From NCBI GenBank assembly GCA_000023725.1, contig CP001673.1, forward strand, positions 320,342 to 384,341: a DNA stretch of 64,000 nucleotides, in the 5' to 3' direction. The translations under genes were made by a program, and so were the position numbers. Below the pieces are notes generated by a model, which did no database searches, was not told where the DNA came from, and saw nothing but the letters and a program-made list of their open reading frames with translations. Shown here one piece after another: positions 55,666-64,000 of this stretch. Origin of the DNA: Flavobacteriaceae bacterium 3519-10. GTDB lineage: Bacteria; Bacteroidota; Bacteroidia; Flavobacteriales; Weeksellaceae. How positions within the stretch are numbered: position 1 is the stretch's first letter; each line of letters begins with the position of its first letter.

Positions 55666-56576
55666 TGAAAAAGTTTTTACTTAAGACATTTTTATTTTTT
55701 CTTTTGACAGTATTTGGACTGTCGATAATATTGGTGAACTATGGCGGATATGTGGACTATTTTTATGAAAAGTTTACTGTCTCAAAGCAAACCTCAATGA
55801 TATTAGGGGATTCGCGGAGTCTACAAGGTATTCAACCGCGAATAGTGGATCAGCATTTAAATGATTCGGGCTTTGAACTGCCAATGTTTAATTACAGTTT
55901 TACGATAGCGCAAATCAATTATGGCAAACCCTATACAGAAAGTATAATTAAAAAACTTCAACCTTCGAAGAAAGGATTATTTATTGTGAGTGTTCATCCA
56001 TGGCTTTTTACAGAGCGTGAAGGTGATGATTTAGAGAATCATGTTTATTCTGAGACCACCAAACCGCCTTACAATATGGCTTTTGTAAATGTAAATCCTA
56101 ATTTCGAATATTTAATCAGGAACTTTCAATATTTCCATTTTGGAACTATTATACGAAAAACGGTTAGATTGCATAAAGATGGTTGGCTTGAAGAAAGTAA
56201 TTTACCAAAAGATACTGTTGATTTAAATCATTGGAAAAATGTTCAAAATAAAATGTATAAAGACTTTAGCATAAGATGGGAAGAAAGCCCTAAGCGCGTA
56301 GAGGACTTCACAGAGATGATTAAATTTTTACAACAAAATGGTCGGGTGGTTTTAGTTCGAATGCCTGTCGATTCCACTATATTAAATATCGAGAATAGGT
56401 TTTGGAGTAATTTTGATGAGGAAATGAATAGATTGGGAGATGAACATAATATCACCTACTTCAACTTTTCGAAAAGTGATAAATTTCGTACCTATGATGG
56501 CAATCATATCGATAAATATGGTGGGATTGCTTTTACGAAGGAATTGTGTGACTCAATAAAATTAAGAAAAAAGTAA
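55665..56576 (+). CDS. SGNH-like periplasmic acyltransferase partner of MBOAT
   Basis: A 303-residue protein with one N-terminal membrane helix or uncleaved signal (KTFLFFLLTVFGLSIILVNYGGY) and a periplasmic domain. Ser50 lies in ILGDSRSLQG (the GDS block), and Asp278/His281 form the DxxH block (YDGNHIDKYGG). This is the SGNH catalytic set. In AlgI/DltB-type systems such partners pass the acyl group to the sugar. It is translationally coupled to the MBOAT gene. Which sugar is modified is unknown. Confidence 0.8.
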   Translation: MKKFLLKTFLFFLLTVFGLSIILVNYGGYVDYFYEKFTVSKQTSMILGDSRSLQGIQPRIVDQHLNDSGFELPMFNYSFTIAQINYGKPYTESIIKKLQPSKKGLFIVSVHPWLFTEREGDDLENHVYSETTKPPYNMAFVNVNPNFEYLIRNFQYFHFGTIIRKTVRLHKDGWLEESNLPKDTVDLNHWKNVQNKMYKDFSIRWEESPKRVEDFTEMIKFLQQNGRVVLVRMPVDSTILNIENRFWSNFDEEMNRLGDEHNITYFNFSKSDKFRTYDGNHIDKYGGIAFTKELCDSIKLRKK

Positions 56577-56577
56577 A

Positions 56578-57672
56578 TTGTTCGACTGGATTCCCTTAAA
56601 CAGCTATACCCCGATATACCATCATATGATGTTGTTCATCATGCTGATTACGCTGCTGCATGCCTATCAAAACGATCTTTTTGATATGCGGACCCGGTAT
56701 TTTTCTACCGGAATGGGTATTGCCCTGTTAATATTTATCGTTTTGTATTTAGGAACCCGTCCTGTAAGTTATGTGTTCGGTGACATGGGAACTTATGGGA
56801 AGTTTTATAATATGGTTGCCTCCGGACAGGAGCCTATCATTAAGAACGATTATTTTTTCAACTATTTCCTGTTAGCATGCTCTAAGGTTATGAGCGACCG
56901 CACTTTCTTTTTTGTGTGCGCGATTTTGTATGTATTGCCATGCTATCTTTTTTCGAGAAAGTACTGCGGTTCATACTGGTATTTTGTGCTTTTTATTTTC
57001 ACTGCGTCGCTCATGTTCTGGCCTTTTGGAACCAACGGTATCCGCAATGGTCTGGCCACTTCCCTATTTATCTGGGCTTTGTGTTTTTATAATACGAAAT
57101 ATTTGATGTATGCGCTGATGGCCCTCGCATTTGGAATTCACAACTCGATGATCATTCCGATTGCGGGTTTTGCCGTGGCCGGTGTATATAAAAATCCAAA
57201 GCTGTATTACTACATCTGGCTGGCTGCCATACCACTCTCGCTGATCGGTGGCGGCTTCTGGGAAGGTCTGTTTGGTGGAATCGGTCTCGGTGGCGACACA
57301 CGCGCGGAAGATTACCTGACCAAAGGCAATGTGAACAATGATGAGTTTGCGTACACCGGCTTCCGCTGGGACTTCCTGTTTTATTCATCCTTCGCTGCAT
57401 TTGCAGGCTGGTATTTTATATTTAAAAAGAAAATAACTGATACATTCTACATCCATTTGTGGGGAACATACATGATTGCGAACGCATTTTGGATCTTGGT
57501 CATACGCGCCAATTTCTCAAACCGTTTTGCGTATCTTTCGTGGTTCCTGATGGCGCCGGTGATCGCTTACCCATTATTAAGGTATAAAATATTTCCGAAT
57601 CAGTACCGTGTGATTGGAGCTGTAATAGCTGTTTATTATTTATTCACTTACGTAATGTTTTTAAGAGGATAA
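56578..57672 (+). CDS. EpsG-family polysaccharide polymerase (Wzy-type), second copy (TTG start)
   Basis: A 364-residue inner-membrane protein with about ten helices. It has LGTRPVSYVFGDMGTYGKFYNMV, the EpsG-type loop, and WPFGTNGIRNGLATSLFIWAL with the conserved Arg. The start is a TTG one base after the previous stop; the next in-frame Met (near residue 17) would remove part of the first segment. It is distant from the polymerase at 27823. A second polymerase implies a second repeat unit or a relic of an exchanged module. Confidence 0.83.
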   Translation: MFDWIPLNSYTPIYHHMMLFIMLITLLHAYQNDLFDMRTRYFSTGMGIALLIFIVLYLGTRPVSYVFGDMGTYGKFYNMVASGQEPIIKNDYFFNYFLLACSKVMSDRTFFFVCAILYVLPCYLFSRKYCGSYWYFVLFIFTASLMFWPFGTNGIRNGLATSLFIWALCFYNTKYLMYALMALAFGIHNSMIIPIAGFAVAGVYKNPKLYYYIWLAAIPLSLIGGGFWEGLFGGIGLGGDTRAEDYLTKGNVNNDEFAYTGFRWDFLFYSSFAAFAGWYFIFKKKITDTFYIHLWGTYMIANAFWILVIRANFSNRFAYLSWFLMAPVIAYPLLRYKIFPNQYRVIGAVIAVYYLFTYVMFLRG

Positions 57673-57674
57673 TC

Positions 57675-58565
57675 ATGAACAAACTTACTGTCTTCACCCC
57701 AACCTATAACCGTGCGCATCTATTGCCTCGTGTCTACGAAAGTTTGAAAAACCAGACTTCTAATAATTTTATCTGGATGGTAATTGACGACGGATCAAGC
57801 GATGGAACAGATGAACTCGTGCGACAGTGGCAGCGCGAAGCAACGTTCGAGATCCAGTATCTGTATAAGCCTAACGAAGGCATGCATTCCGCTCATAATG
57901 TCGCCTACGCAAATATTACAACCCCTTTTAATGTCTGCATCGACTCGGACGATTATATGCCGCCTAATGCGGTCGAAATCATCTGTTTAGCCGCATGCGA
58001 AATTGCAGATGACGATGATTTTTGTGGACTAATAGGGTTGGATGCTGATTTCAACAACGCCTTGATCGGCACGAAAATACCGAAAGAATTACAAAAAGTA
58101 AAACTAAACGAACTCTACCAGCTTCATCGTGTAAAAGGTGACAAAAAACTTGTGTATAAAACGGAACATATAAAAAAGATTCCGCCCTATCCGATGTTTG
58201 CGGGCGAAAAGTTTGTACCGCTTGACTATAAATACCTGCTCCTCGATCAGAACTACTACCTTAAACCATTGAACGAAGTTCTGGTCATTGTAGAATATCA
58301 GGACGACGGTTCGACCAGAAACATGCTTAGACAGTACCGACGTCACCCAAAAGGATTCGCCTTTTCGCGAATTTCAAGGGTCGATTTTGGCATCACGTGG
58401 AAAGAAAAAGCAAAAAATGCGGTACACCTCGTATCTTCGTCACTGTTTGTGAACGATATGTCGCTGTGGTTGAAAACCAAACATACAGCACTTGTATTAT
58501 GTGCGATACCAGCTGGGGTCGTTCTCAATCTGTACATCCGCCTTAAAACCCAGAAAAAGCCGTGA
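57675..58565 (+). CDS. Glycosyltransferase family 2
   Basis: A 296-residue GT-A enzyme: LTVFTPTYNRAHLLPRVYESLKNQT, VIDDGSSDGTDELV and the metal motif IDSDD near residue 92. The C-terminal tail (AVHLVSSSLFVNDMSLWLK ... ALVLCAIPAGVVLNLYIRLKTQKK) is amphipathic and likely touches the membrane. A decayed copy of just this tail lies at 59663-59845. It overlaps the next start by 4 bases (GTGA). Confidence 0.87.
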   Translation: MNKLTVFTPTYNRAHLLPRVYESLKNQTSNNFIWMVIDDGSSDGTDELVRQWQREATFEIQYLYKPNEGMHSAHNVAYANITTPFNVCIDSDDYMPPNAVEIICLAACEIADDDDFCGLIGLDADFNNALIGTKIPKELQKVKLNELYQLHRVKGDKKLVYKTEHIKKIPPYPMFAGEKFVPLDYKYLLLDQNYYLKPLNEVLVIVEYQDDGSTRNMLRQYRRHPKGFAFSRISRVDFGITWKEKAKNAVHLVSSSLFVNDMSLWLKTKHTALVLCAIPAGVVLNLYIRLKTQKKP

Positions 58566-59650
58566 AAATCCTGCACATCATCAATTCCCTTGCGACCGGC
58601 GGTGCCGAAAAACTGATTGTCGAGACCCTGCCCCTGTACCATCAAAAAGGCATTAAAGCCGATGTGCTTCTGCTGAACGGTACTGAATATCCGCTTTATA
58701 AGGAGCTTGCGCAACAGAACTCCTGTCGTATTTACAGTTTGGGAAAGACTTCGGTCTATAACCCGCTGCTCATCTTTAAAATTTTCCCCTTTCTGAAAAG
58801 CTACAAGATTATTCACGTACATCTTTTTCCGGCTCAGTATTTTGCGATAGCAGCAAAGTGGCTTTCCTTTTCGAGAATACCGTTCATTTTTACTGAACAC
58901 AGTACTTTCAACCGCAGATTTATTAATAATAAATATAAGTTTGCTGACCAGATCATTTATAACAATTACCGTAGAATCGTATGCATTACCAACAACGTAA
59001 AAGACGCGGTTATAAAGCATACATCAATCACAGAAAACAAAACGGCGGTTATTGAAAACGGGGTCAATCTCGAGAAAATAACTCGAGCTCAGCCGCATCC
59101 GCGTGCTTCGCTCAATCCCCAATTATCCGATCAAGATTTTATTTTGCTGCAGGTCTCGTCATTTCAACATCCAAAGGATCAGCCAACGGTAATCCGGGCG
59201 TTACAGTATTTACCTGATTACGTTAAATTTGTGTTGGTGGGAGATGGCATCCTTCGAAAGGACTGTGAGCTATTAGTTGAACACGTTAAGCTTCAAAACC
59301 GTGTATTTTTTTTGGGCGTAAGAAATGATGTGCCGTCGCTTTTAAAAAATGCTGATGTTATTGTGCTTTCTTCAAAATACGAGGGACTTTCACTTTCGAG
59401 CATCGAAGGCATGGCATCCGGTAAACCGTTTGTGGCAAGCGACGTTCCCGGGCTCGCAGAAATAGTCGGGGGTGCCGGCATCCTTTTTCCACAGGGTGAC
59501 GATGCCGTTCTTGCCCAGGAAATCTTAAAGCTTATGAACGATCGTAATCATTATAACACCGTGGCTGAGCGGTGTATGGTAAGGGCTTCGCAATACGATA
59601 TTCATAAGATGGTTGAGAGACATATTGAACTGTATCGTTCACTGGTATAG
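58562..59650 (+). CDS. Glycosyltransferase family 4 (GTG start)
   Basis: A 362-residue GT-B enzyme starting at a GTG that overlaps the previous stop. It has KILHIINSLATGGAEKLIVETLPLY, HVHLFPAQYFAIAAKWL, VSSFQHPKDQPTVIRALQYL and the EX7E region LSSKYEGLSLSSIEGMASGKPFVAS. It resembles transferases of the PimB/WcaL type. It is the last gene of the tight run from 44825. Confidence 0.87.
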   Translation: MKILHIINSLATGGAEKLIVETLPLYHQKGIKADVLLLNGTEYPLYKELAQQNSCRIYSLGKTSVYNPLLIFKIFPFLKSYKIIHVHLFPAQYFAIAAKWLSFSRIPFIFTEHSTFNRRFINNKYKFADQIIYNNYRRIVCITNNVKDAVIKHTSITENKTAVIENGVNLEKITRAQPHPRASLNPQLSDQDFILLQVSSFQHPKDQPTVIRALQYLPDYVKFVLVGDGILRKDCELLVEHVKLQNRVFFLGVRNDVPSLLKNADVIVLSSKYEGLSLSSIEGMASGKPFVASDVPGLAEIVGGAGILFPQGDDAVLAQEILKLMNDRNHYNTVAERCMVRASQYDIHKMVERHIELYRSLV

Positions 59651-59662
59651 TTTGTTCCAATC

Positions 59663-59845
59663 GTGATGGAAGAGAGGATTGTCTAATGTACATTCTACTG
59701 CATGCAGCATCCTGTCGTCCAACACCCTTTTCATCAGCGAATCCCCGAAAAAAGCGCTGACGCTTCCCGCAATTCCGCCCGGCATTTTACTGTGGATGTT
59801 GATCAAAGTCAAAAACAGAAATAAAAGCAGCTCAAAGAACTCTAG
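59663..59845 (+). pseudogene. Remnant of a family 2 glycosyltransferase C-terminus
   Basis: In one frame (60 codons) the sequence reads WKRGLSN-VHS ... ALTLPAIPPGILLWMLIKVKNRNK. It aligns with the C-terminal end of the enzyme at 57675 (WKEKAKNAVHL ... ALVLCAIPAGVVLNLYIRLKTQKK). A stop lies just before it and no catalytic domain is present. It marks the scar of a lost transferase gene at this spot. Confidence 0.65.
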
Positions 59846-60127
59846 TCCCCTCATCATCCCTCATCCACTCTTCATCGATCATCCGTCTCCCGTTACCCTT
59901 CCTTCACTCATTCACCTCTTCACCTGTGCCTGAATGACTTTGAAAAATCGTTATCTAACTGTCTGTAATATAATGATTTTCATTAGGGCTGTATGGTCTG
60001 CATTGAGGAATTTATAATTTTTATGCCTATAAACAGGATTAAATTATATATTTGTACAGGTTTTAGCCTGATCACTGCCTTTAGGGCAATGGTTTCAGCT
60101 GATACCCAACACAAATGAACCCCGAAA
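59846..60127. other. Intergenic region with low-complexity tract and probable promoter
   Basis: 59848-59930 is a C- and T-rich tract with CATC/CCTC units like those near wzm. TATATTTG at 60047-60054 fits the TAnnTTTG box, about 74 bases before the ATG at 60128, with no clear -33 box. No gene is seen. Confidence 0.5.
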
Positions 60128-61384
60128 ATGAAACTATTTCGCATTGCTACAGTGCCGATCTCACTCAATATATTATTGAGCGGTCAGCTCAGATTTCTAA
60201 ACACCCATTTCGATGTAACGGCGGTCTCCGGATCGGGAAAAGATCTGGACCGGGTAGCCGAAAGGGAGGGTGTTAACACACATTCTGTACGCATCGAACG
60301 TAAGATATCAATTCTTCACGATATTGTTTCGCTGATCAGGCTTTATTTGCTATTCCGCAGAGAAAAACCCACCGTCATCCATTCAATTACCCCAAAAGCT
60401 GGTCTCCTTTCTATGATCGCAGGTAAGTGGGCAGGCGTACCCGTACGCATGCATACATTTACCGGACTCATATTCCCTTACCGCACAGGTATTCTGCGTT
60501 TTGTACTGGTCCTCATGGACCGGCTGCTGTGCTCGTGTGCCACGAATATTTATCCTGAAGGAAACGGGGTGAAAGAGGATCTGCTTAAATACCGCATCAC
60601 CGCAAAGCCGCTTAAAGTAGTGGCTGACGGCAACGTAAACGGTGTAGATACCGGCTTTTTCTGTCCGCGTGCAGTTCCTCAGCATGAGCGAAACAAATTA
60701 CGCAGACAACTTGGCATATCGCCAAACGATTTTGTATTTATTTTTGTGGGACGGCTTGTAAAAGATAAAGGAATTAATGAACTTATCACGGCTTTCGAAC
60801 ATCTCAAAAAAACCTATCCGGAGCCCGGCCAAAACATCAGCATTAAAGGCAAAACCCGTATTAAGCTGCTGCTGGTAGGACCTATGGAACCCAAAGAGAG
60901 TAAACTGTCAAGGAGCACGCTTCACGAAATAAAGACGAACCCTTCGATTATTTCAGTCGGGTATCAGGACGATGTACGGTCGTATTACGCGGCCAGCGAC
61001 GCGTTGGTATTTCCGAGTTACCGCGAAGGCTTCCCTAACGTGGTGCTTCAGGCCGGAGCCATGAGCCTGCCGGCAATTGTGACGGACATCAGCGGCTGCA
61101 ATGAGATTATTAAGGATGGGGTAAACGGATACTGCATTCCGTCCAGGAATGCGGAAGCACTCGGAAACGTTATGCTGAAGCTCATTAACGACCCAAAGCA
61201 TTTCAGTGAGATGAAACATGTAACACGTTTGATAATCAGGAGTAAATATCAGCAGGCCACGGTGTGGAAAGCACTGCTTTCTGAATATTACAGCAATCTT
61301 GAAACCCTGGAGGAAAGCAGTGTCTCACCGGAAGTTATTGGCGTACAAACACAACTTATTTCAGAACCTACTGCTGACTACTAG
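60128..61384 (+). CDS. Glycosyltransferase family 4
   Basis: A 418-residue GT-B enzyme. The N-terminal half (LFRIATVPISLNILLSGQLRFLNTHFDVTAVS ... TVIHSITPKAGLLSMIAGKWAGVPVRMHTFTGLIFPYRTG) is the same type as at 29747. The C-terminal half has GRLVKDKGINELITAFEHL, an extra loop of about 15 residues (PEPGQNISIKGKTRIK) and the EX7E region FPSYREGFPNVVLQAGAMSLPAIVT. It stands apart from the other genes with its own upstream region. It is the last polysaccharide gene in the window. Confidence 0.86.
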   Translation: MKLFRIATVPISLNILLSGQLRFLNTHFDVTAVSGSGKDLDRVAEREGVNTHSVRIERKISILHDIVSLIRLYLLFRREKPTVIHSITPKAGLLSMIAGKWAGVPVRMHTFTGLIFPYRTGILRFVLVLMDRLLCSCATNIYPEGNGVKEDLLKYRITAKPLKVVADGNVNGVDTGFFCPRAVPQHERNKLRRQLGISPNDFVFIFVGRLVKDKGINELITAFEHLKKTYPEPGQNISIKGKTRIKLLLVGPMEPKESKLSRSTLHEIKTNPSIISVGYQDDVRSYYAASDALVFPSYREGFPNVVLQAGAMSLPAIVTDISGCNEIIKDGVNGYCIPSRNAEALGNVMLKLINDPKHFSEMKHVTRLIIRSKYQQATVWKALLSEYYSNLETLEESSVSPEVIGVQTQLISEPTADY

Positions 61385-61885
61385 CCAGTTTACGTTTTTG
61401 GTTTTATTTTCCCGGTCACAAGCCGAGGGCTAACTATACTGCAATAGCCACGCCCACAAGTTCTCCGAATCATTCACTCTTTCAAGCAAGGTTGCCGCGG
61501 TAATGCCGCTTCACTACATCCCCACAATATTTGCACTGCATCAGTCTATACACCGTACCTAACAGCCCCATAACGACCGTCGTTATTGGATTCGGTACCA
61601 TAATACGGTTTTTGCTGCCCGGGTTCCGGAATTCTCCAGTAATTTGGTTGTCCGGGGAATTTTTCCCAAAATTTAATTCTACTACCTATACGTTTTACTT
61701 AGCCGCCAAAATGCCGTGGATCGCGGAATTTTCAGCATTCTCACTATCATTGATGTTTTGTTTGCTAACGTGTTCTGTCTCAGTGTATACCGGCTGTATT
61801 ATTAAAAGTGACTAGCCGCCTCCAACTAGTTAGTTTATGGCATTCTGTTTGTTGGGATTTCACCCTAACCACAAAATTATTTGTT
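61385..61885. other. Intergenic region before the lamin-tail protein gene
   Basis: I see no supported gene. A 94-codon frame at 61531-61815 has no family features and an amino-acid make-up unlike the real genes. No clear terminator for the polysaccharide operon or strong promoter was found. Confidence 0.45.
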
Positions 61886-62743
61886 ATGAAGAAATTCTTT
61901 ACTCTCGTTGGATGCGTTTCAGCGCTGGCATTCAGTAATGCCCAAATTGTAATAAATGAGGTTTATACCGGCGGCGGGGTTTTGGGTGCCGCCATCACAA
62001 GTGACTTCATTGAGTTAAAAAATATCGGAGCTGCATCTGCTACACTCAGCGGAGCTACCATCCAGTACGGTTCTGCTGCTGGTCCGTTTACCCAGTATAA
62101 CGAACTGCCGACCATTACATTGGGTCCGGGCCAGACGTATCTTATTCAGCAGGCGTCGGGTGGCCTTGGAATTCTTAATCTGCTGAATCCGAATCTTATC
62201 GTTGATGTTGTACTGAATTTCGACGGAACGGGCCCGCTGTTAGGCGTCGGCATCAACCTCGGACTTACTTCCGGGAAAGTAGCGCTTGCGAGCAACAGCG
62301 CGCAGGTAACCGGTCCTACCGCCTCTAATGTGCTCGACTTTGTTGGATACGGTATTTCCAATCAGTTTGAAGGATCAGGCGCAGCACCTTCGCCAACGAT
62401 CCTGAACTCCATTAGCCGAACTGCGGGCGATACCAACGATAACGATGTTGATTTTACGATATCACTGCCTACGCCGCAAAGCGGGGGCGTACTTGCGACT
62501 GGTGAAGGCAGTACCGGCGCGAAAAATACCCTGATCAGGAATTCACGCGTAAATAACGGTGTTATTGTGTTCGCAGCCGACGCGGAGCAGGTGAAGATAT
62601 ATTCGTTCACCGGTCAGCTGCTCAGATCTGTAACCGCGAAAGCAGGAGGGGCGCTTAATGTAGCAGATCTGCCGAACGGAAATTATATTATTTCAGGCAG
62701 CGTAAACTACCAGCCGGTTTCACAGAAATTTGTAAAGCTTTAA
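61886..62743 (+). CDS. Secreted lamin-tail-domain protein with T9SS-type C-terminus
   Basis: A 285-residue secreted protein. The ATG at 61886 begins a signal peptide (KKFFTLVGCVSALAFSNAQ, cut near residue 20); an upstream in-frame start at 61808 lacks one. Residues about 21-175 form a lamin tail domain (IVINEVYTGGG ... SDFIELKNIG ... LDFVGYG). The last 70 residues (VFAADAEQVKIYSFTGQLLRSVTAKAGGALNVADLPNGNYIISG) are a T9SS type A sorting domain. It is probably exported and held at the surface. The function of the lamin tail domain in bacteria is not settled; association with extracellular nucleases is known. A terminator follows. Confidence 0.85.
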   Translation: MKKFFTLVGCVSALAFSNAQIVINEVYTGGGVLGAAITSDFIELKNIGAASATLSGATIQYGSAAGPFTQYNELPTITLGPGQTYLIQQASGGLGILNLLNPNLIVDVVLNFDGTGPLLGVGINLGLTSGKVALASNSAQVTGPTASNVLDFVGYGISNQFEGSGAAPSPTILNSISRTAGDTNDNDVDFTISLPTPQSGGVLATGEGSTGAKNTLIRNSRVNNGVIVFAADAEQVKIYSFTGQLLRSVTAKAGGALNVADLPNGNYIISGSVNYQPVSQKFVKL

Positions 62744-62765
62744 CTGACTGTTACTTTAATGTGAA

Positions 62766-62795
62766 AAGAGACTCGTCGCTGAGTCTCTTTTTTTT
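62766..62795 (+). terminator. Rho-independent terminator
   Basis: A perfect 9-bp stem (AAGAGACTC with GAGTCTCTT), loop GTCGCT, then a run of T. It ends the lamin-tail gene and, on the other strand with its A-rich flank, may also stop transcription from the convergent genes. Confidence 0.9.
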
Positions 62796-62845
62796 ACGAT
62801 TGTTGTGAAGTTACGGATACAGTCTATCCGACGTGTTTTAAAACG

Positions 62846-63442
62846 TTATCCGTTTGTATTCACCAAATACTGAATTGGCTTAAAACTTCCACCATTGCTG
62901 TCTTCGGCTGAACACGCCGTCAGACAAACCAGCAGATCCATCTGCGCTTCAAACTGTATATAGTCGCCGGCTTTGGATGTGGGCGGCAACACGGAGATTT
63001 TACCCTGCGCATCAAACTGCACATTCATAAAAATATTGAAGGCCGTCGGGATATCGTCCTGGAGGATGCCCATCGGGGCGAGGTTCTTAGCGAGATTTTC
63101 GAGGCAGCTCGGATGGTACCCGGTGTGGCTGTACATGATTTCAAAAGTTTCTTTGCTGCACGGCGCGAGCAGGAAGTCGTTGCGGCCATTGGTATCGGCG
63201 ATGATCTTCATCATTTTGCGCGAGCGGTTGCTCCAGAGATAATTTCCCGCGGTAATCAGGATCGATTCTTCAAAATCGAGCGTTTTTCCCGAGGAAATTT
63301 TCTCGTCATGATCGTGGCGGTTGAATAAAACCATATCGCTGACCTGCTGCCCCAGCGGATCCCGCACGGTGAGGATGTCACCTTTATTCACGAGGAACGC
63401 TTTGCCGGTCTGCCTTTCAATAGTAGTAAATTCCGGATTCAT
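62846..63442 (-). CDS. DUF1989 / urea carboxylase-associated family protein
   Basis: A 198-residue cytoplasmic protein of the DUF1989 family. It shows TGKAFLVNKGDILTVRDPLGQQVSDMVLFNRHD, then FLLAPCSKETFEIMYSHTGYHPSCLENLA with conserved Cys and His, and PTAFNIFMNVQFDAQGKI ... AGDYIQFEAQMDLLVCLTACSAEDSNGG. The Cys/His set suggests metal binding. Relatives are linked to urea or guanidine carboxylases; some act on carboxyguanidine. The start codon touches the stop of the gene upstream on this strand, so the two form an operon. The substrate here is not known. Confidence 0.82.
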   Translation of the reverse strand: MNPEFTTIERQTGKAFLVNKGDILTVRDPLGQQVSDMVLFNRHDHDEKISSGKTLDFEESILITAGNYLWSNRSRKMMKIIADTNGRNDFLLAPCSKETFEIMYSHTGYHPSCLENLAKNLAPMGILQDDIPTAFNIFMNVQFDAQGKISVLPPTSKAGDYIQFEAQMDLLVCLTACSAEDSNGGSFKPIQYLVNTNG

Positions 63443-64000
63443 TTAGTTATGTTTATGGTGGAACGGACATTTCCAGTTGCTTTCAACGTTGCGCCCACTG
63501 TATTGGCGGCTTTCAGAATCGTCTCCGAAATCCTTCAGAACCGGATTGATGCTGCCCTGAAGTTTTTCGTCGTTCTTTCTGATCATATCGCGCACATTCT
63601 GGTAAGTCCCGATTTCCCTGAGTTTTTCAAACTGCTGATGCAGGTTAAATACTAATGTTGTGTAAGGCGCCTGTCGGGCCATTCTTGAACTTTGAGTATG
63701 AAGTCCGATTACATAAAATGCTTTTCCGAGCAGACTGAAACTGAATTCGGCATCGTCCGGATTCCGGCTTACGCTCTCATCCCACGGCATTTCGTCAGCC
63801 TCATGGAGTTGCTGTAACGTAGCCCAAAGCGCGTTTTCAAATGAAATCTCATCAGTAAATTTATTATTGGGGAAGACGGCAACAAAAGACCGGAAGTTCA
63901 TGGAGTCGCGGCCTGCGTCCTGCAGATAGGTTTCTAAATCCGCTAAAAGTTCTTTGATCTGCGTTTCACCCTGCATATCAGCGTACGCATGTAGGTCATA
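63443..64000 (-). CDS. GntA/YqcI-YcgG family heme-dependent protein (partial, 5' end outside window)
   Basis: The last 185 or so residues of a YqcI/YcgG-family protein. The frame stays open to the window edge with family-like residues (YADMQGE), so the ATG at 63974-63976 is internal and the true start lies outside. Recognisable features are FRSFVAVFPNNKF, ENALWATLQQLHEAD, DAEFSFSLLGKAFYVIGLHTQSSRMARQAPYTTLVFNLHQQFEKLR and the C-terminal CPFHHKH, likely heme-related. GntA in this family is a heme enzyme that hydroxylates a guanidine nitrogen. The adjacent DUF1989 gene fits a role with guanidino compounds. Confidence 0.82.
   Translation of the reverse strand, partial: YDLHAYADMQGETQIKELLADLETYLQDAGRDSMNFRSFVAVFPNNKFTDEISFENALWATLQQLHEADEMPWDESVSRNPDDAEFSFSLLGKAFYVIGLHTQSSRMARQAPYTTLVFNLHQQFEKLREIGTYQNVRDMIRKNDEKLQGSINPVLKDFGDDSESRQYSGRNVESNWKCPFHHKHN

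Noticed and set aside
61531-61815. 94-codon frame before the lamin-tail gene
   Set aside because: There is one hydrophobic stretch, but the start is unsupported and no family is recognised; it is probably chance.
1-64000. tRNA, rRNA, riboswitch or intact insertion sequence
   Set aside because: I looked for cloverleaf-like segments, conserved rRNA stretches and transposase motifs and found none that I could support by eye.

Overview
The window looks like chromosomal DNA from a member of the Bacteroidota, most likely class Flavobacteriia and close to Chryseobacterium and its relatives. Evidence: several genes are preceded by the Bacteroidota promoter motif TAnnTTTG, Shine-Dalgarno sequences are mostly weak, two secreted proteins end in type IX secretion (T9SS) sorting domains, and the protein families (TupA-like ATP-grasp, EpsG-like polymerase, short BY-kinases, GntA/DUF1989) fit that group. 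I assign no species.

Layout. 1-1466: recX, preceded by two broken copies of its own 5' end and by repeat elements with a covarying hairpin. 1467-2255: non-coding, with an 11-bp tandem repeat and a strong promoter. 2256-6614: a large T9SS-exported surface protein and a small membrane-anchored companion, closed by a terminator. 6665-7846: repeat-rich gap. 7847-61384: about 53 kb of surface polysaccharide genes, all on the + strand. 61886-62743: a lamin-tail-domain secreted protein with a terminator. 62846-64000, minus strand: a DUF1989 protein and a GntA-type heme protein that runs off the window.

The polysaccharide region is modular. Module 1 (7847-30883) has an export lipoprotein and BY-kinase pair, enzymes for UDP-linked uronic acids (a TviC-like epimerase, a TviB-like dehydrogenase, Ugd), two flippases, an aminotransferase with an NeuD-like acyltransferase, glycosyltransferases, a TupA-like protein, a CapA-like protein and an EpsG-type polymerase. 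Module 2 (31561-35515) is a compact acyl-carrier cassette (ACP, enoyl reductase-like SDR, dehydratase, ketosynthase, phosphopantetheinyl transferase, hexapeptide acyltransferase) with its own promoter. Module 3 (35702-44753) has the initiating sugar transferase with a PglD-like acetyltransferase, a beta-barrel protein, a second export lipoprotein and BY-kinase pair, and an ABC transporter pair (Wzm, Wzt) split by an HTH regulator and by another repeat element with a broken wzt 5' copy. Module 4 (44825-61384) has acyl- and pyruvyl-transferases, many glycosyltransferases, an MBOAT/SGNH O-acylation pair, a second EpsG-type polymerase and a decayed glycosyltransferase fragment.

Together the genes should make, acylate, polymerise and export at least one acidic capsule or O-antigen, and the duplicated machinery suggests two. 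The two most unusual things are the hairpin element that sits between a truncated 5' copy and the intact copy of two unrelated genes (recX and wzt), and the self-contained acyl-chain cassette inside a sugar locus.
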